Origin: Phoebastria nigripes
Lineage: Eukaryota > Chordata > Aves > Procellariiformes > Diomedeidae
Length of the DNA: 64,000 nucleotides
Assembly (NCBI GenBank): GCA_035582835.1
Contig: JAYKAV010002397.1
Coordinates: 394,108-458,107 of the forward strand
Direction: 5' to 3'
Shown here: piece by piece, positions 12,702 to 25,092 of the stretch
Layout: every line of letters starts with the position of its first letter
Position numbering within the stretch: position 1 is the stretch's first letter
The notes under the pieces: generated by a model
Told to the model about the DNA's origin: nothing
The model's input: only the letters and a program-made list of their open reading frames with translations
The model's database searches: none
Translations under genes and position numbers: made by a program

Positions 12702-12830
12702 CCGTTTCAGGCTTTGGGTGTTTGGTTTTTTTTTTTATTAAAGTTTTTTAAAAATTTCCACCTGACATTCTTCACAGACAGGGCCAAACCCATCCCTCTG
12801 AATTCGGGGGGAGGGGGCGGGGGGTGTCAA
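12702..12830 (+). other. T-run followed by clustered G-runs
   Basis: After the microsatellite come two T-rich runs (about 12724-12757) and then G6-A-G5-C-G6 at 12806-12824. That cluster satisfies the usual pattern for an intramolecular G-quadruplex once the long G-runs are split. Nothing else is recognised. Confidence 0.5.
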
Positions 12831-15224
12831 ATCTAGATATGAATTTCAGTGATTTCCTTTCTCTCAAAAATAGCCCTGGAACAGAAACCCTGAACCTCTG
12901 GAAAAGACCAGAACCAGACTGTTCTTTTGACCGCGGCTAAAATTGTTCATGTAGTTCACTCCACTACCCAGTGAGACAGAGAAATGTCAGCTGCTGCGTG
13001 TACCAATATAGAAGCCAAAGGGGTGTAAAGTGTAGAGCAAATATTTCAGAGTGGAAAACAGTTTCAGGCAGATGCTGTAAATGATTTACTGAATTAGAAA
13101 AAAGTAAAATTTTAATAAAAGCCTAAGTTCTGCACACATAGATCCAGTATTTAATCAGTTGATTTTGGCAGCTTTTTGAAATTACTCGTATTGAGAGACA
13201 AGTATACTCTGTAAAGTAAAAATGACCTCTGGATGATAAACAGTACATTATACAGAAAGTTTGTGTAAACACAATTAATGTAGGATTGCTTACTGATACC
13301 ATAAACTGATGACAGATATTTTCATTGTGAGCATTTCTGTATATCAGAGTGTTGTGAAAAAAACATACCGTCTAATGCTGCTAATTTGCTTTATTTACCT
13401 TTTTAAAAAAAATCTTAGATGCACTTAGTAAAAGCAGCGTGTACCTGTCTGTCAGCAGAGCAGCCTTTAGCATTTATTCACCTCCTATTCTGCAGAACAC
13501 ATGCCTGGAGCAGCTGGCAGACACATTCAGGGAAACAACTGGTCCCTGTCAACACCACCCAACCTTCTGAGGCCAAGCAGGCACTTAGAAAGTCACAAAT
13601 AAAGACCAGTGTTTTGTTTTGCCAATAGCCTGGTGTGTTTTCCCCTCCTCTTTTGTTCAGAATGTGCAACACCATTAAAGGGACCTGATTAGAACAAAGG
13701 AGCAGGGATCACTGTAACAATTATGATAGAAATGAAAATGCATAATAAAAAACAAACCCCAAAATCAGGAAAATAATGCCAGGTGAAGATGAATACACAT
13801 CCGCTGGGAACAATTACATAGCAGATGCATCCAAAAATTCATTATCAACGTATAATTTGACATGTTCCTAGTAATGTTATTCATTGCATTTACAAATAAT
13901 TCATCACAGGTGTTGTAAACTAAAATGGCATACAAGATCCTTACGTTATTCACTGGGACAAGAGGAAATGTCCACTTTGTAAACACACATTGCATCCAAT
14001 TTTATAAAATGGTTTTTGTCTTTTGTTGTGTAAATCCTTCTGCCATGCCCGATAAATCAGATATGGGGAAACTGCTTTCTTTCCAAAGCATATTTATTCT
14101 CACTAAAGGAGTAGTAAATATTCTATTATTTCACTTCCCTTTTCTATTTTTCTTCTTTTTCTCAAAAACAAAGTACCTGAGTTTGCAAGCTCTTGTTTAT
14201 GTTGTTAGTTTCACTGATTTCAGTTACTTCTGGTGTACTTCTAATGTTGCAGATCTTGTTCCTTTGAGCTCGTTTTTAATAATCAGATCCTCTGGCAGGG
14301 GCAAGTCCTGTTCATTCAAGTATAGCACCATTATTTTAAATAGAAACGTATATGCATGAATGAATGGAGCAGGGGTTGATGCAGGATATTTTTTCTATAA
14401 TCCAGCTCAAGGCAAATCTCTTATTTAAACTTTTTGTTTATTGGTTCAGGGATAATTCTGCAATGAAGTTATGGGGAATTTTACTTGTGTAAGTAGTAAA
14501 AAATCTAGTCATTAGTAGAAACTAACAAAAGGCAACATTTCATTCCAGGTCAGATTTCATAATGACAAAACAAATACACCTACATTTCTCTTGTAGTCTG
14601 AAATTCATCAAACAGATTCACTGTCTTTATTATAAAGCTTTATTGCAATAGTGTAGCGATAATTGATTAGCCCTTGATACTAGCAAAGGGCCCAGCAGCA
14701 CTGTGTTTTTAATCCTAGTATGCTGTGTCAAATAGAGCCTTCAAGCACATATGTAAAGATGAACTCACCTTTGAAAAAGAATTAATTAATGATTTGTCCT
14801 AGACTGGGTAATATGTGATGCATTCTAATCATTTTTTGCCAGGAATTCCAGATCACTGGTGTAAACAAGTGAACAAAAACATTGGAGTTTTTTTAGGTAA
14901 TTTTTGAGTTAGAGACTGGTTGCTTCATATTCAATTATTGTTCCTTGTTATGACTTCTTCTCACTACGTTTGACTACTACACCAGATGCAGGGCATTGCC
15001 ATACAGCGATGCAATAGCACTGCACAGTTTTGCATCTGAGCTGATCATAGCCCACCTGGATCCACCGTGGCACACACAGCATGTGCCACCCAGGCAGCTG
15101 AAGAAGATGACTCTCCGTACCTTTTTTAGCAAGGTGGTTGCAGTTGGTAAGAACTATTCATTAGGCCAGAGGGAGACAATGTGAAAGCAAACAAGACTAA
15201 CTCACAGGTTGGAAGCTACCACTG
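12831..15224. other. Unique non-coding DNA
   Basis: No gene is recognised. The longest open frame (plus, 13925-14359, 144 codons) is rich in Phe and Ser from T-rich sequence and matches no family I know. 13430-13680 is more balanced in composition and could be a conserved element or exon, but no splice-supported coding signal is visible. Confidence 0.5.
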
Positions 15225-15330
15225 AGGAAACCAGTCAAACTAATTAGGAAAAGAACTGAATTCCAGTCTCCCCACTGCCAGGTCAGTGTTGTAATCACAA
15301 GGCTAAAGNTGACATTCAGTCTCTGGGTGA
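15225..15330. repeat. Possible ancient amniote interspersed-repeat remnant
   Basis: The stretch from about 15258 to 15325 reads like a diverged copy of a widespread amniote repeat whose core runs 'ccaggtctcccacctcccaggtgagtg' followed by 'accactaggct', here degraded to a ccagtctccccactgccagg block and then aatcacaaggct. This comes from memory of the pattern, not from an alignment. One undetermined base (15309) is inside. Boundaries and family are uncertain. Confidence 0.3.
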
Positions 15331-16600
15331 GAAGTATTGCATGAAAAGTGGAGAAGATTCAGCTGGACTGAAATCCCCACCTCCTTTCAGAAGAATAATG
15401 GTTTGAGGCACAAGGCACCTGTTGAAGTGTCGGGGCACTGAAAACAATTGGCTGCCCTGGATGATTGCACAAACTATCAAACTATTGTTTTGGTAGAAGT
15501 GAGATGCCATCATTGACATTTCTTCAGGTGAGTGTGTTTTCATTGTGGGAAATGATTTCCCTTCACCTCCCACCCTTACTCTTTTAAAGAAAGGGGTTAC
15601 AAATCTACTTTGAGGTATATATTTCAAGCTAAGACTCTTCAGTGGAAGAAGATATGTGCTTCCTTGTAAGGCACCAAAATATTGATTGAAAAAGGGCTGA
15701 TTTTCAGACAAACTACCCTCAGCGATGAGGGATATGTATTGGCATACAACAGGTCAGAAAGCCCAAGTGTCTGCTTCGGGCTTGTGGACTCTGCTAATAA
15801 GTAGCTGTACAATGTTGCTGTATCCTGGCAGTAGGTTCTTCAGGTAAGAACTTGAAAAAATTGATGAAAGAACAGGTGACAGTTGAAAATTGTCTTCAGA
15901 ATTTCTCCTCTGTTCCCTGGGGCTGCTGGTCACCTGTTTACATTCCTCAAATAAATATCATTCAACTGCTGAAACTACTAACCCTACCTCCTGTTATGAT
16001 TAGTCAGGGTATAACACCACCTCCTTGGGGTGGTGTNACCAGTTTTCTGCAGCTGAGGGCAGGAGACAATGACTTGAAATTAGCAATGCTGGCTTTCCAG
16101 TAGCCTGATGACTCTTACCGATCATGAAGATGTTGAGAAGCTTTAAAATTTTTTTTACCTGTCTTAAGGAACAGAGTGGTGCTACTATGTGATTCCTTGG
16201 AGGAATGGTTGCTATCTTCAAACATCTCTTTTTCTTTAGAGTCTTAGCTTTAAAAGAGAACCATCAGACAGTCGGTAACATGTTAATATAAATGATTTTA
16301 TGGAAAAAACAGTATAAATTAATACATTGATGCTGCAAAGATGGACCAAGTAGAAGTAAAATAATATTTTTAAAAAAGATGCAGTGGTTAACCAAAAGCT
16401 TGTAAATAATACAGTGCAGTAAAGTGGGAAAATGAAACTTTGGTCATGAAAGCTCTGATAGGTTTCCCTCTTCTGTAGGATATTCTTCTCTAACATAGCA
16501 AGCTATTCTCCTGCAACTAGACTCTGTAAGCAGCCAGTATTTTTACCTGCTGAAGTCAGCTAGGGTTCAGAAACATACTGTCTGACTGCAGGACCAAGAT
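15331..16600. other. Unique non-coding DNA with a short hairpin at 16014-16036
   Basis: No gene is recognised. A minus-strand open frame of 131 codons (15316-15711) shows no domain, signal peptide or membrane segment that I recognise, and likely arose by chance. At 16014-16036 the arms ACACCACC and GGTGGTGT form a perfect 8-bp stem around TCCTTGG. An undetermined base (16037) follows directly. Confidence 0.5.
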
Positions 16601-16624
16601 CCAGTTTTAAAGTATTAAATCATG

Positions 16625-16668
16625 AAGGACATTTATGTAAGTCTCCAAGGACATTTATGTAAGTCTCC
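16625..16668 (+). repeat. Exact 22-bp tandem duplication
   Basis: Two identical 22-bp units lie head to tail (16625-16646 and 16647-16668). No mismatch separates them, so the duplication is either recent or under little drift. Replication slippage is the simplest origin. Confidence 0.85.
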
Positions 16669-16800
16669 TCTCTACTGAAACCTGTCATGAAACAAAGGGA
16701 GTGCCCTATCTCTTACAGGAACTGTACAGTACCATTTCATCTTGTCTATTTATAGGGGAAACAAACCACAGCCTGTGCTAGGATACAATGTAAGATAGCT

Positions 16801-18160
16801 ACAGCCTAATTTAAGGAAAGGAAAACGGAAAAAGGCGGGGAAGGCAGGGCAGGGTAGGGAAGAAAAAAAAAGAGAAAAGAAGAAGCTGGACCAGATTTCT
16901 CTTTGTGAACATACTTGTATTCACCGTCCCCCTTTGCATTACTTGTCTATTTCCTCTTTAGTTAATGTATGCAATGATTTTTTTATATGAAGATATGCAG
17001 AGTGACAATGCACCAAAGTTTCACAATAGCAAAGGTATTTGCTATTGACTATTCACCGTCTAGTACAGGTAATATTTTTTGTTTGTTTGTTACAAATGTT
17101 TTAGTCAATGAAATAAATGCCCGTGTTTTAATGTGGACAATCTATGAAGGTTGTCTGAAATCTATTTTTGTGATTTGTTTGTGAATACTTGCAAATATGG
17201 ACATTTACAGAAGTCAAGTTTGGTTCAAGAACATTAAAAAAGGTGAAATATGCTGGATAATGTATCTGTAAGGAATAATTTGGCCAGTTCCAGTGGTATG
17301 TCAAAGAACTCCATTAGGGGTCACACAATAACTCTTTTATTCCGTGTGTTGTGCTCTATCATAATGTAACTCAGCAAATTATGCACATTGCCATTCCGTA
17401 TACTTGTCTGGAAGCAGAAGAAAACATTCATTAAAATTCTCATCTTGCTTTCAGTATTTTTCTTTGGTATATTTCAAATAAATAAATTAATGAAATGGAG
17501 GGACAAATGGGGAATAAACTAACATTATGGTTTCATTATAGGTATTGCAATTATTACAAAAATCTTTTTCTCTCTAACTCATCATCTATAACAAAGCTAT
17601 CATTACATTTGCATGTTTTATACTGTAACTACTTGAGGGCAATATGTCAGTAAGCATCAGTTTCTAAGTGACTAGAGTTAAAATCATTCTCAATAAATCT
17701 TCCATTGAATCTTTTAACAGCAGTGCTAATAATGCTGTATAGAGCGTCATCTTTTATACTTTTTAAAAAACTAATCAACTCACAATTAAAGATTTGGTGA
17801 ACTTACACCACCACTTGGAATAAATAAATACAGCCAAAGGACAGTGGCATTCATGCTTACATTTTCCTAAATAATGTAAATAAAGAAGAAGGTAAAAATA
17901 AAGTGACTGTTTATACAAATGGCTGAAGTGTATGAAGACAATTCACTTGTTTTACGTTTTTATCATTCTTGCGTGGAAAAGAGTTCATTTTTCAGGTATG
18001 AAAGAAGTTACAATAAAAAGAGAATGAAGGAAATTAAACAAAATTAAGGGACTTCCTATTTACACACCTTCTTCCCACCCTCGTTTGCCCTAATTATATC
18101 TGACTTCAGTCCCACATAAACATCCTGTCAGCACTTCCCCCACAGGTAGAGTGACCTCCT
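16801..18160. other. Unique AT-rich non-coding DNA with a purine-rich stretch
   Basis: A purine-rich stretch (about 16813-16885) of mixed GGAAA, GGCA and poly-A runs opens the segment. The rest is AT-rich unique sequence without recognised genes or repeats. Confidence 0.5.
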
Positions 18161-18175
18161 CCAGGATGTGAAGAA

Positions 18176-18183
18176 TGACGTCA
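18176..18183. promoter_or_regulatory. Full palindromic CRE word TGACGTCA
   Basis: TGACGTCA is the full consensus site for CREB/ATF-type bZIP factors, and CpG-containing words are scarce in this window. No nearby promoter or transcript is visible, so a role is inference only. Confidence 0.25.
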
Positions 18184-19015
18184 TCTACATGTGCTGTACC
18201 ATTTGGCTTAAGTCCTTTTAATTTTGCAGTTGTGGACAGTAACGTAATCCGTCAGTTCTTATGCCAGAAGACTTCTCCTTTTTTTTGTCCTTGTACAATA
18301 GTACAAAACTTGTCTGCAAACTCCCTGATGTTTATAAGCACTTCCTCAAATTTATTTGCTATGATTTTTGATAACCTTCTATTCTTATTTAAAACTGCAA
18401 ACACAGGGTAGATAGATCATTCCTGGCAATCATTTTTGGATTACAACACAGTAAGCATTTTTATTGGGTTGGATATCTACAGCAAAACAAATACTGTGTG
18501 CTCATAAATGGAAAAGAAGTCAGCACTCTATTTTATGCTTCATGATACTAAATAGCCACAGATTTTTTGGAATCTATTTCTACCAGGCTAGTTTTAGCAG
18601 AGCTATTTTAGGTGGTATATCATGCAATACTGCTAATAGGTCTCGTCTGTGAGTTTCCTGTTGTTTTGCCAGAGGAGCTCTCCTAATTCAGTTTTACATT
18701 GTTTCTCCTGAGGTAGATGATTTGAGTAAATTAGTTTCTTGGGACACATTTCTGTATCCTGGTAGTTGTGGTCACTAGAATATTTAGTGCCAGTCCAGCA
18801 TAAGTAATATAGTCTAAGAATTCCCTCTCTCTCTAGAAAAGGATGTATCTGGGCCTTCTGAATTTCTTTTTCAACAGAAGAAAATCTATTGTCATTATAA
18901 AAAAGACAGAGACTGCCTAAGCCAATGGATATGTGTGAATACTAAGCATCTGACTGAGCTCTGAGGGTATGAAAAGCCCTTCTTCTCTTGTTCTTCTTTT
19001 CATCCCTTTCTTCAT
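18184..19015. other. Unique non-coding DNA upstream of CR1
   Basis: No gene or nameable repeat is seen. T-rich stretches flank mixed sequence, and open frames are under 80 codons. Confidence 0.5.
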
Positions 19016-19328
19016 TGCAGCGAGGTGGGTGTTGGTCTCTTCTGCCAAGCAACTAGCGATAGGACGAGAGGAAATGGCCTCAAGTTGCGCCAGGGGAGGT
19101 TTAGATTGGACATTAGGAAAAATTTCTTTACTGAAAGAGTGGTTAAACATTGGAACAGGCTGCCCAGAGAAGTGGTGGAGTCACCATCCCTGGAAGTATT
19201 TAAAAGACGTGTAGATGAGGCGCTTAGGGACATGGTTTAGTGGGGCATGGTGGTGTTGGGTTGATGGTTGGACTTGATGATCTTAGAGGTCTTTTCCAAC
19301 CTTAATGATTCTATGATTCTATGATTCT
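19016..19328 (+). mobile_element. Avian CR1 LINE, 5'-truncated, 3' end complete
   Basis: CR1 is the dominant avian non-LTR retrotransposon. The frame at 19025-19240 encodes the ORF2 C-terminus: [20 protein letters not shown], then [19 protein letters not shown], then [12 protein letters not shown], and ends at a TAG (19238-19240). This tail frame is uninterrupted. It is followed by the 3' UTR (a gttggacttgatgatcttag block) and tandem ATTCTATG units (about 19307-19328), the diagnostic CR1 terminus. The copy has lost everything upstream, including the reverse transcriptase and endonuclease, so it is not mobile. It is the least diverged element in the window. The other five candidates are visibly older. 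The 5' junction near 19016 is approximate. Confidence 0.95.
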
Positions 19329-22300
19329 TCCTCCACCTGAACTGTTTCAAAATTGAAAGAAGTCCAAGTAACAATTTTCAATATAAACAAAAGAGCTCAG
19401 GCTTGAATTTTTCTTCTTCAGTCTCATCTTTATCCATGTGGTATCATTTCTGGTGCACCATTACCTCCATTCACTGCATTTCTTTTGTTGGCAGCCTTGT
19501 GAATAGCTAGTATTCCACAATCTTAAGCTAGATGACTATCACAAATACAGCAGTCTGCCTTGTTTTCTTCAGTGGTGTCTCATATAAAGATGTTTAATGT
19601 TAAAGACCTTGAGCCAAGAGGTCCATAGAGGAATGAATATGAGTTGGTATAAAAGGTAAAGGTGATAGGGAGGGATCTGTAAGAGGAAAGAGGCAGTATA
19701 GGGTGGTGGCTATTAAGGTTAACTGGATAGAAGGCAGCTGCAGGGGGAACCTCCTTGTAAGGTCTAGTGAAGAACCAAAGTGTGGGGATGACATATCCCA
19801 AAGGGATTAAGGCAAATGAAATCCTAACTAAGCACCATGTGCAAGCAAAATGTCTTTATCTGCACTAAGATTAAATTTTAAAAGCTGATGATGATGGATT
19901 TTTTTAATTTAACTCATTATTTGGAGCATAAGTTTGTAGTAAGGAGTTATTCAAAACTGCTTATGACATTTCATAACACTGAAAATGCTGTAAACGCATA
20001 ACTGACTGGGTTTTATCTTTGTTTATCTTATATGGAGGATACTGGTCTTGAAATGGTCCATAAAAATGGCATATTAGCATAGATTGTTTGAAAAGATCTT
20101 GTAAAAAAGTTATGAAATAAAGTATACAATGCCTCCTTTTATTTTCTCTTTTTTCCACCCTCATTGCCATTACATCTTCAAGCCAGAAAGTACAGTTTTC
20201 ATGTCAATAAAAGGACAAGACATTGTCCTCAGCTAGCAGTTAACTAGCTTTATAGTCATTAATCTCTATTTGAGATATCTGTAATGTCTATTATCTGGAG
20301 AATTATCTAGGACATCAGCGAATTTCTTCTTGAGCTCAGTAGAGTTTCTAACAAAGGCTGTAGGAGTTTATACATGTGCTCTAATCTAACACATCCCTAT
20401 GCTGAAAAATTAAAGAGTTAGAGTGGTCTCAGGAAGCAGAATCCCTCCTGATCTACTTCTCTACTTAGACAACTTTACAGTTACTATACATGGTCATAAT
20501 GGTATAGAGAGCGTATAGCAGAGGGAATAATCTCTTCCTAAATGCCATTGTTTGCTGTGGTCATACCCTAAAAAAGAGCAGTTCTTATACTGCCTGTGAC
20601 CTGACAGAATGGTACAGAAGTATTATGTACATCAAAGTTATACAAGTTAAACACAGAATTCTATGGGTGCAATAAGTTGAGCCACAAATTCAATTTGATA
20701 AGTATATAAACTCTTTATTTACTTTTCACGACTGCTCTTACAAGACATTCTTTGTTTCTCAGAATGTTTATGGGTGCATGAACACCTGTGCAGATGTGCT
20801 TTACCACACTTAACTTTTCAAGTCCTTCTCTTCCTCATGAATATTCCAACCATGCGGATGGAACGAAAAAATACCATGTTACTCAAGTAACCAGTAACAT
20901 CAAGTGAATAACAATAGGCAGAAATAATCAAAACTATAATCATAGTAGGCAATTCATGACAAACTGTAAGACTTAAATTGTTTGCATAAAAAAGAGAAAC
21001 AACTTGAAATGAAAATCACTTCAAAAACACAAAATCCCTATTTATATAAAATTTGTGAACTGAAAAGGGGCTACATTTATTAAAAAAAAGCAGCTGCTGC
21101 CAGCAGTTTACATAGATGAAGTAGTTCACCAAGCTCTAATAATGATGCAAACAACTTTCAGTATCCAGAGATTTAAAAGTATTAAGAGAAGATCAGGTAT
21201 ATCTTCCCCGTTGATATTTGTCTAGTACAAAAGAAGAGATATTCCTAAAATACACATAAAACTAGAATGAAATCATTTGTAAGCAAAGCAGCTCAAAAAC
21301 CAGCAAATAATATCTCAATCTTCCTATATTCTTTTTTAGTCACTGCACTATAGCATGAGTAATTTTGAAACTGCAGCATTCCATTTATTGTACAATTATG
21401 TTATATTATTTTCCTGTTGCCACAAAGCTTCCATGAAAACATGTTCCATATATGCAGTTTACCTTGTATGAATATTTGCATTAAATAAATGAAAATTCAC
21501 CTCTTTCTAAAGATATCATGCCGAGACACAAAAGTGTTCCCTGCTATTAGGAATGTGCTTGTACAGATCTAAAAATTGTACATGAATTTGTAGATGGTTG
21601 GTTCCATTTAAGTAAAATAGACTGAGCATAGATCTTTATGAAAATGTGTTTACTTAACCAGAAAACACAAATATTTCTATTAAATATGCTTTCAAGTTTA
21701 ACTCCAAATTCCTGATTTCTCGTGGATGTATGATTTTATGGAGCTGTACTTAAAAACAGTGTTCCAATGACAGTCTGTAGTCTCTTTCTCCAACAACATT
21801 TTTGGGTACNGTAAAAGCTTCAGAAGCCCAGTGGACAGTTCAGATAAATCCATGGTATAGCATCTAGGGCAGACTTTTATCCATTTATTTCCCCAATACT
21901 GAGCTACCTAAATCATTGATTTACTTATAATGGGGAGCTTAGAGCTTACATTGTGATTATGCCTACTATTGTGAATTGAAAAAGTCAAGCTGACTGTGTA
22001 TTACTTCTATTAAATGCAAAGCACATACTATTGCACTTTATTTTTATTTAAAATTGCATTACTTTTCTGAACGGTTAATGAAGAAAAAACAAAAAAAAAA
22101 GACTGACAGTGTGCGTGTGTATGTGTAATACACAATGCCTAGGGTTTTGAAAATGGAATTAAACACCAATAGGGAAAAAATCACATGAGGAGAAATGAGC
22201 CTTCAGAACAAATGTATTTTTGTGATACTGTCTGTAATTCATGCTAGATAATCATGAACCCAGCAGTTAATGACCTCTACTCTGATACATTAAGTCCGAC

Positions 22301-24980
22301 CAAAGATAATGGTGTCCTGCGTAAATTAACAAACCCAGTGGTAAACTTGCTTCTAGTTCAGCAGGAGACAGTGTGCAAATTAGCATTGGTTCTTAATAAG
22401 ATCAGTGTCCTGCAATCTACAGTTCCGTGGTGTTCATAATGCTGTTTCTTTTCAGGTGAAAATTTTTTCTCTAGAGGACACTTGCACAATGCATTCTTCT
22501 GACAGAGAATCATCCTCACCCTAATCAGTTCCCTCCTTGAAAACTTTCCCTATTTCTTACACTTTCATGCTGTGAGTGCTGCTGTGAGTTGTTGGGAATG
22601 ATTATTCATTTGTAAGCTTCTTTAATAACATTTCCTTTAGTTGTTGAGGTACCCAACAGAGCAAACCAGGATTTGATTTTATAATTATAACTGTTCAGCA
22701 AAAGTAATGGTCACTCTATTGGCAATCTTTGCCTAATTTGTTCATCATAGTTTATTATCTTCTGAAAATTTCAGATAAACAATTATCTGTTACATAATTC
22801 AAAGGTAAACTGTCATCAAGGACCTAATTCTGGGAACTACACTGCATATTGCCCTGGTATGGTTAGAGTCCAACTCTATCCATCCAATTCTTAAATCAGA
22901 TTGCTCGACAGCTGCCCCGAGGTGTCCTGCACTGTTTGGGAACCGGCCCCAATACCTAGCTCTCCACCCCACAGATCATAAGATGCACAAAGGTGCATTC
23001 AGAAGAGATGTAACATCTTCTGCTAAAGAACAATGGTATATTGGAGATTTAGCAACATCATCCACATGTTTTAAAATAATTTGTTGGAGTTTCCCTTTCT
23101 AGGCTATAAAATCACAGTCAATTATTTGAAAGCCAGATATTTAGGATTTTTTTTTAAAATACCTTCTAAAACTGGTGAGTGGGATTATAGTGAGAACCTA
23201 TGGACTAATATTCACTAGCTTATTTGATTAATTTTTTCTATCACTTGTTAAAAAAAATTATTTGCGGGCAATCTTTCCGCTATTCAGCTATCTCTGTAGA
23301 TGATCAGACCATATGTGCCAAATAAATAAGTTATGTATATTGTCCACCAGTAGATGAATACTTTTTCTGTGAACAAAATTTTTACAATATTAGATGAGGT
23401 CTAATGAGGACATTTCAGCTCTAATTTATGGGCTGAAAAAAGAGGACCTTCTCTAATTTGTCTGTGTATAGTGATGCATGATTATGAAGCTGGGGGGAAG
23501 GGGGATGTTCCAGCACATACCTGATAGAGAGACAAGAATGTGGTATATTCTTCATACACTTCTAATGGGAGTTTTGTAAGAAAAAGTTTAATACACAGCT
23601 CTTGTCTGAACAAACCTCTCGCTGTAAAATGTTTACCTTTAATGACATGTACTATTATTTCATGATTATTTTAAAATACATTTAAAGAGTTTTACATGTT
23701 AACCAGCTACTAAGAATGCCTTAATAGAGAACTAATTTTTGTTAGAGGTGTCTTGATAATTTGAATTTTATATGCATGCATTATGTTTTCTTAAAATGGG
23801 GAAATTATGCATCTGAAGGAATCTGTCTAGAATAATGGGGTTCTATAGAGGTTACTTTAATCACGTTCACCAGCAGTTATAGCTGTTTTACATCTTATTT
23901 GCAACAAAAGGGAACTCTAATTATCTTCAAAAAGAGCATAAAATGGTGTGCTTTGCTGCTGATGTAATGTTGATTCGTGAATGCTGCTGATAGGAACTGA
24001 CAACTAAATACATGTCACACTTTTAAGAAATCAGTGGTGGTGACAGGATAACCCTCTTTTGTGACCTGGGGACCAGAAGATGGGGTATATATTTGCTTGC
24101 TAAGTAGAAACAATTTACAGTTTTCACTTTAAAATAAAAATAAAAATGCAGTTATAGATGGGTTATCGATTATTTTTAACAATGCACCACTTCGGTTACG
24201 ACTTAGAAGCTGCCTTCTGTAAATTAAATCTAGTGCTTACAATCCCCGATAAAATAGTAAGACTTTTTTGCATATTAGTCTCATTTTTTATAAATTACTG
24301 GCTCTTTATTTTATCCCTCTATGTACTTATATAAAATATCTATAATAGTTATGTATTCACTGCACTTGTAATAAGGGACAATAAAGAATTTTGACATCTT
24401 GCAGCATGGTTTCAAATGCTTGCATTTCAAGCTCACATGTATAACTGCAAATGAGAAACATGCAGCCTACCAAAAAGTGCAAAACTCATCAAATAGGATT
24501 CAACCGTATGTCAACACCCATGCCACCCGTGCATAAGAAACAATTGGCTTATACTCCATTTCAGATATGGAATTAATCAACGGAGATCTAAAAACATTAG
24601 ACATAACCAATATTTGCTATATGGCACTGTTTAAGATTCACAGTGGAANGTTACTACTTTGCATCTCATGACTGAATGCTCTGCGTTTAACCTAAATATT
24701 GAGATACCTGCCCTGTATGAAAGTTTAACTCACGGCCTTTGTTTATTTAAACTAAGGACAGTAATTGAAATGCTTATACAGGCTGAATTCAGCCGTATTT
24801 TATGACTGTCAATTTCCATCAGCATTAATGGATTTTAACACCTTAGCAGGTCTAACTCTGACTGTAAAGGGTTAAAATAGTCTATATTTGTTACTGTATA
24901 CTTCTTCTATGGCACTTACTGAGTAATAAATATTTGTACAATATTTCTTTTCATAAATTTGTCAGCTCTGCGTGCCAATG
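19329..24980. other. Unique AT-rich non-coding DNA
   Basis: This is a long stretch without recognised genes, RNAs or interspersed repeats. Open frames are under 75 codons. Undetermined bases lie at 21810 and 24649. The part at 24160-24560 has a mixed, word-rich texture that might reflect a conserved non-coding element, but this is impression only. Confidence 0.5.
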
Positions 24981-25092
24981 GTATTTGCATGTGTGACTGT
25001 GTATTAGTATGCAGTCAATCATTTGTGCACGGTTAAATAGAGCCAAAGGTTTTCCTCAATTGAAAAAAAAAAAAAAGAAAAAAAAGAAAAAT
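24981..25092 (+). other. Octamer word followed by a poly-A tract
   Basis: ATTTGCAT (24983-24990) is the consensus octamer for POU-domain factors. Some 70 bases later an A-rich tract begins (25063-25091: a run of 14 A, G, 8 A after AAAG). The A tract could be the tail of an old retrotransposed copy, but I recognise no retrogene or SINE upstream and see no flanking duplication. Confidence 0.4.

Noticed and set aside
12321..12836. Long plus-strand open frames rich in Lys, Glu and Arg
   Set aside because: They are translations of the GGGA/GAAA microsatellite; the repetition explains the lack of stops.
13925..14359. 144-codon plus-strand open frame
   Set aside because: T-rich composition, no recognisable domain, no splice or promoter context; consistent with chance.
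15316..15711. 131-codon minus-strand open frame
   Set aside because: No domain, signal or membrane segment that I recognise, and it overlaps a possible repeat remnant at its end.
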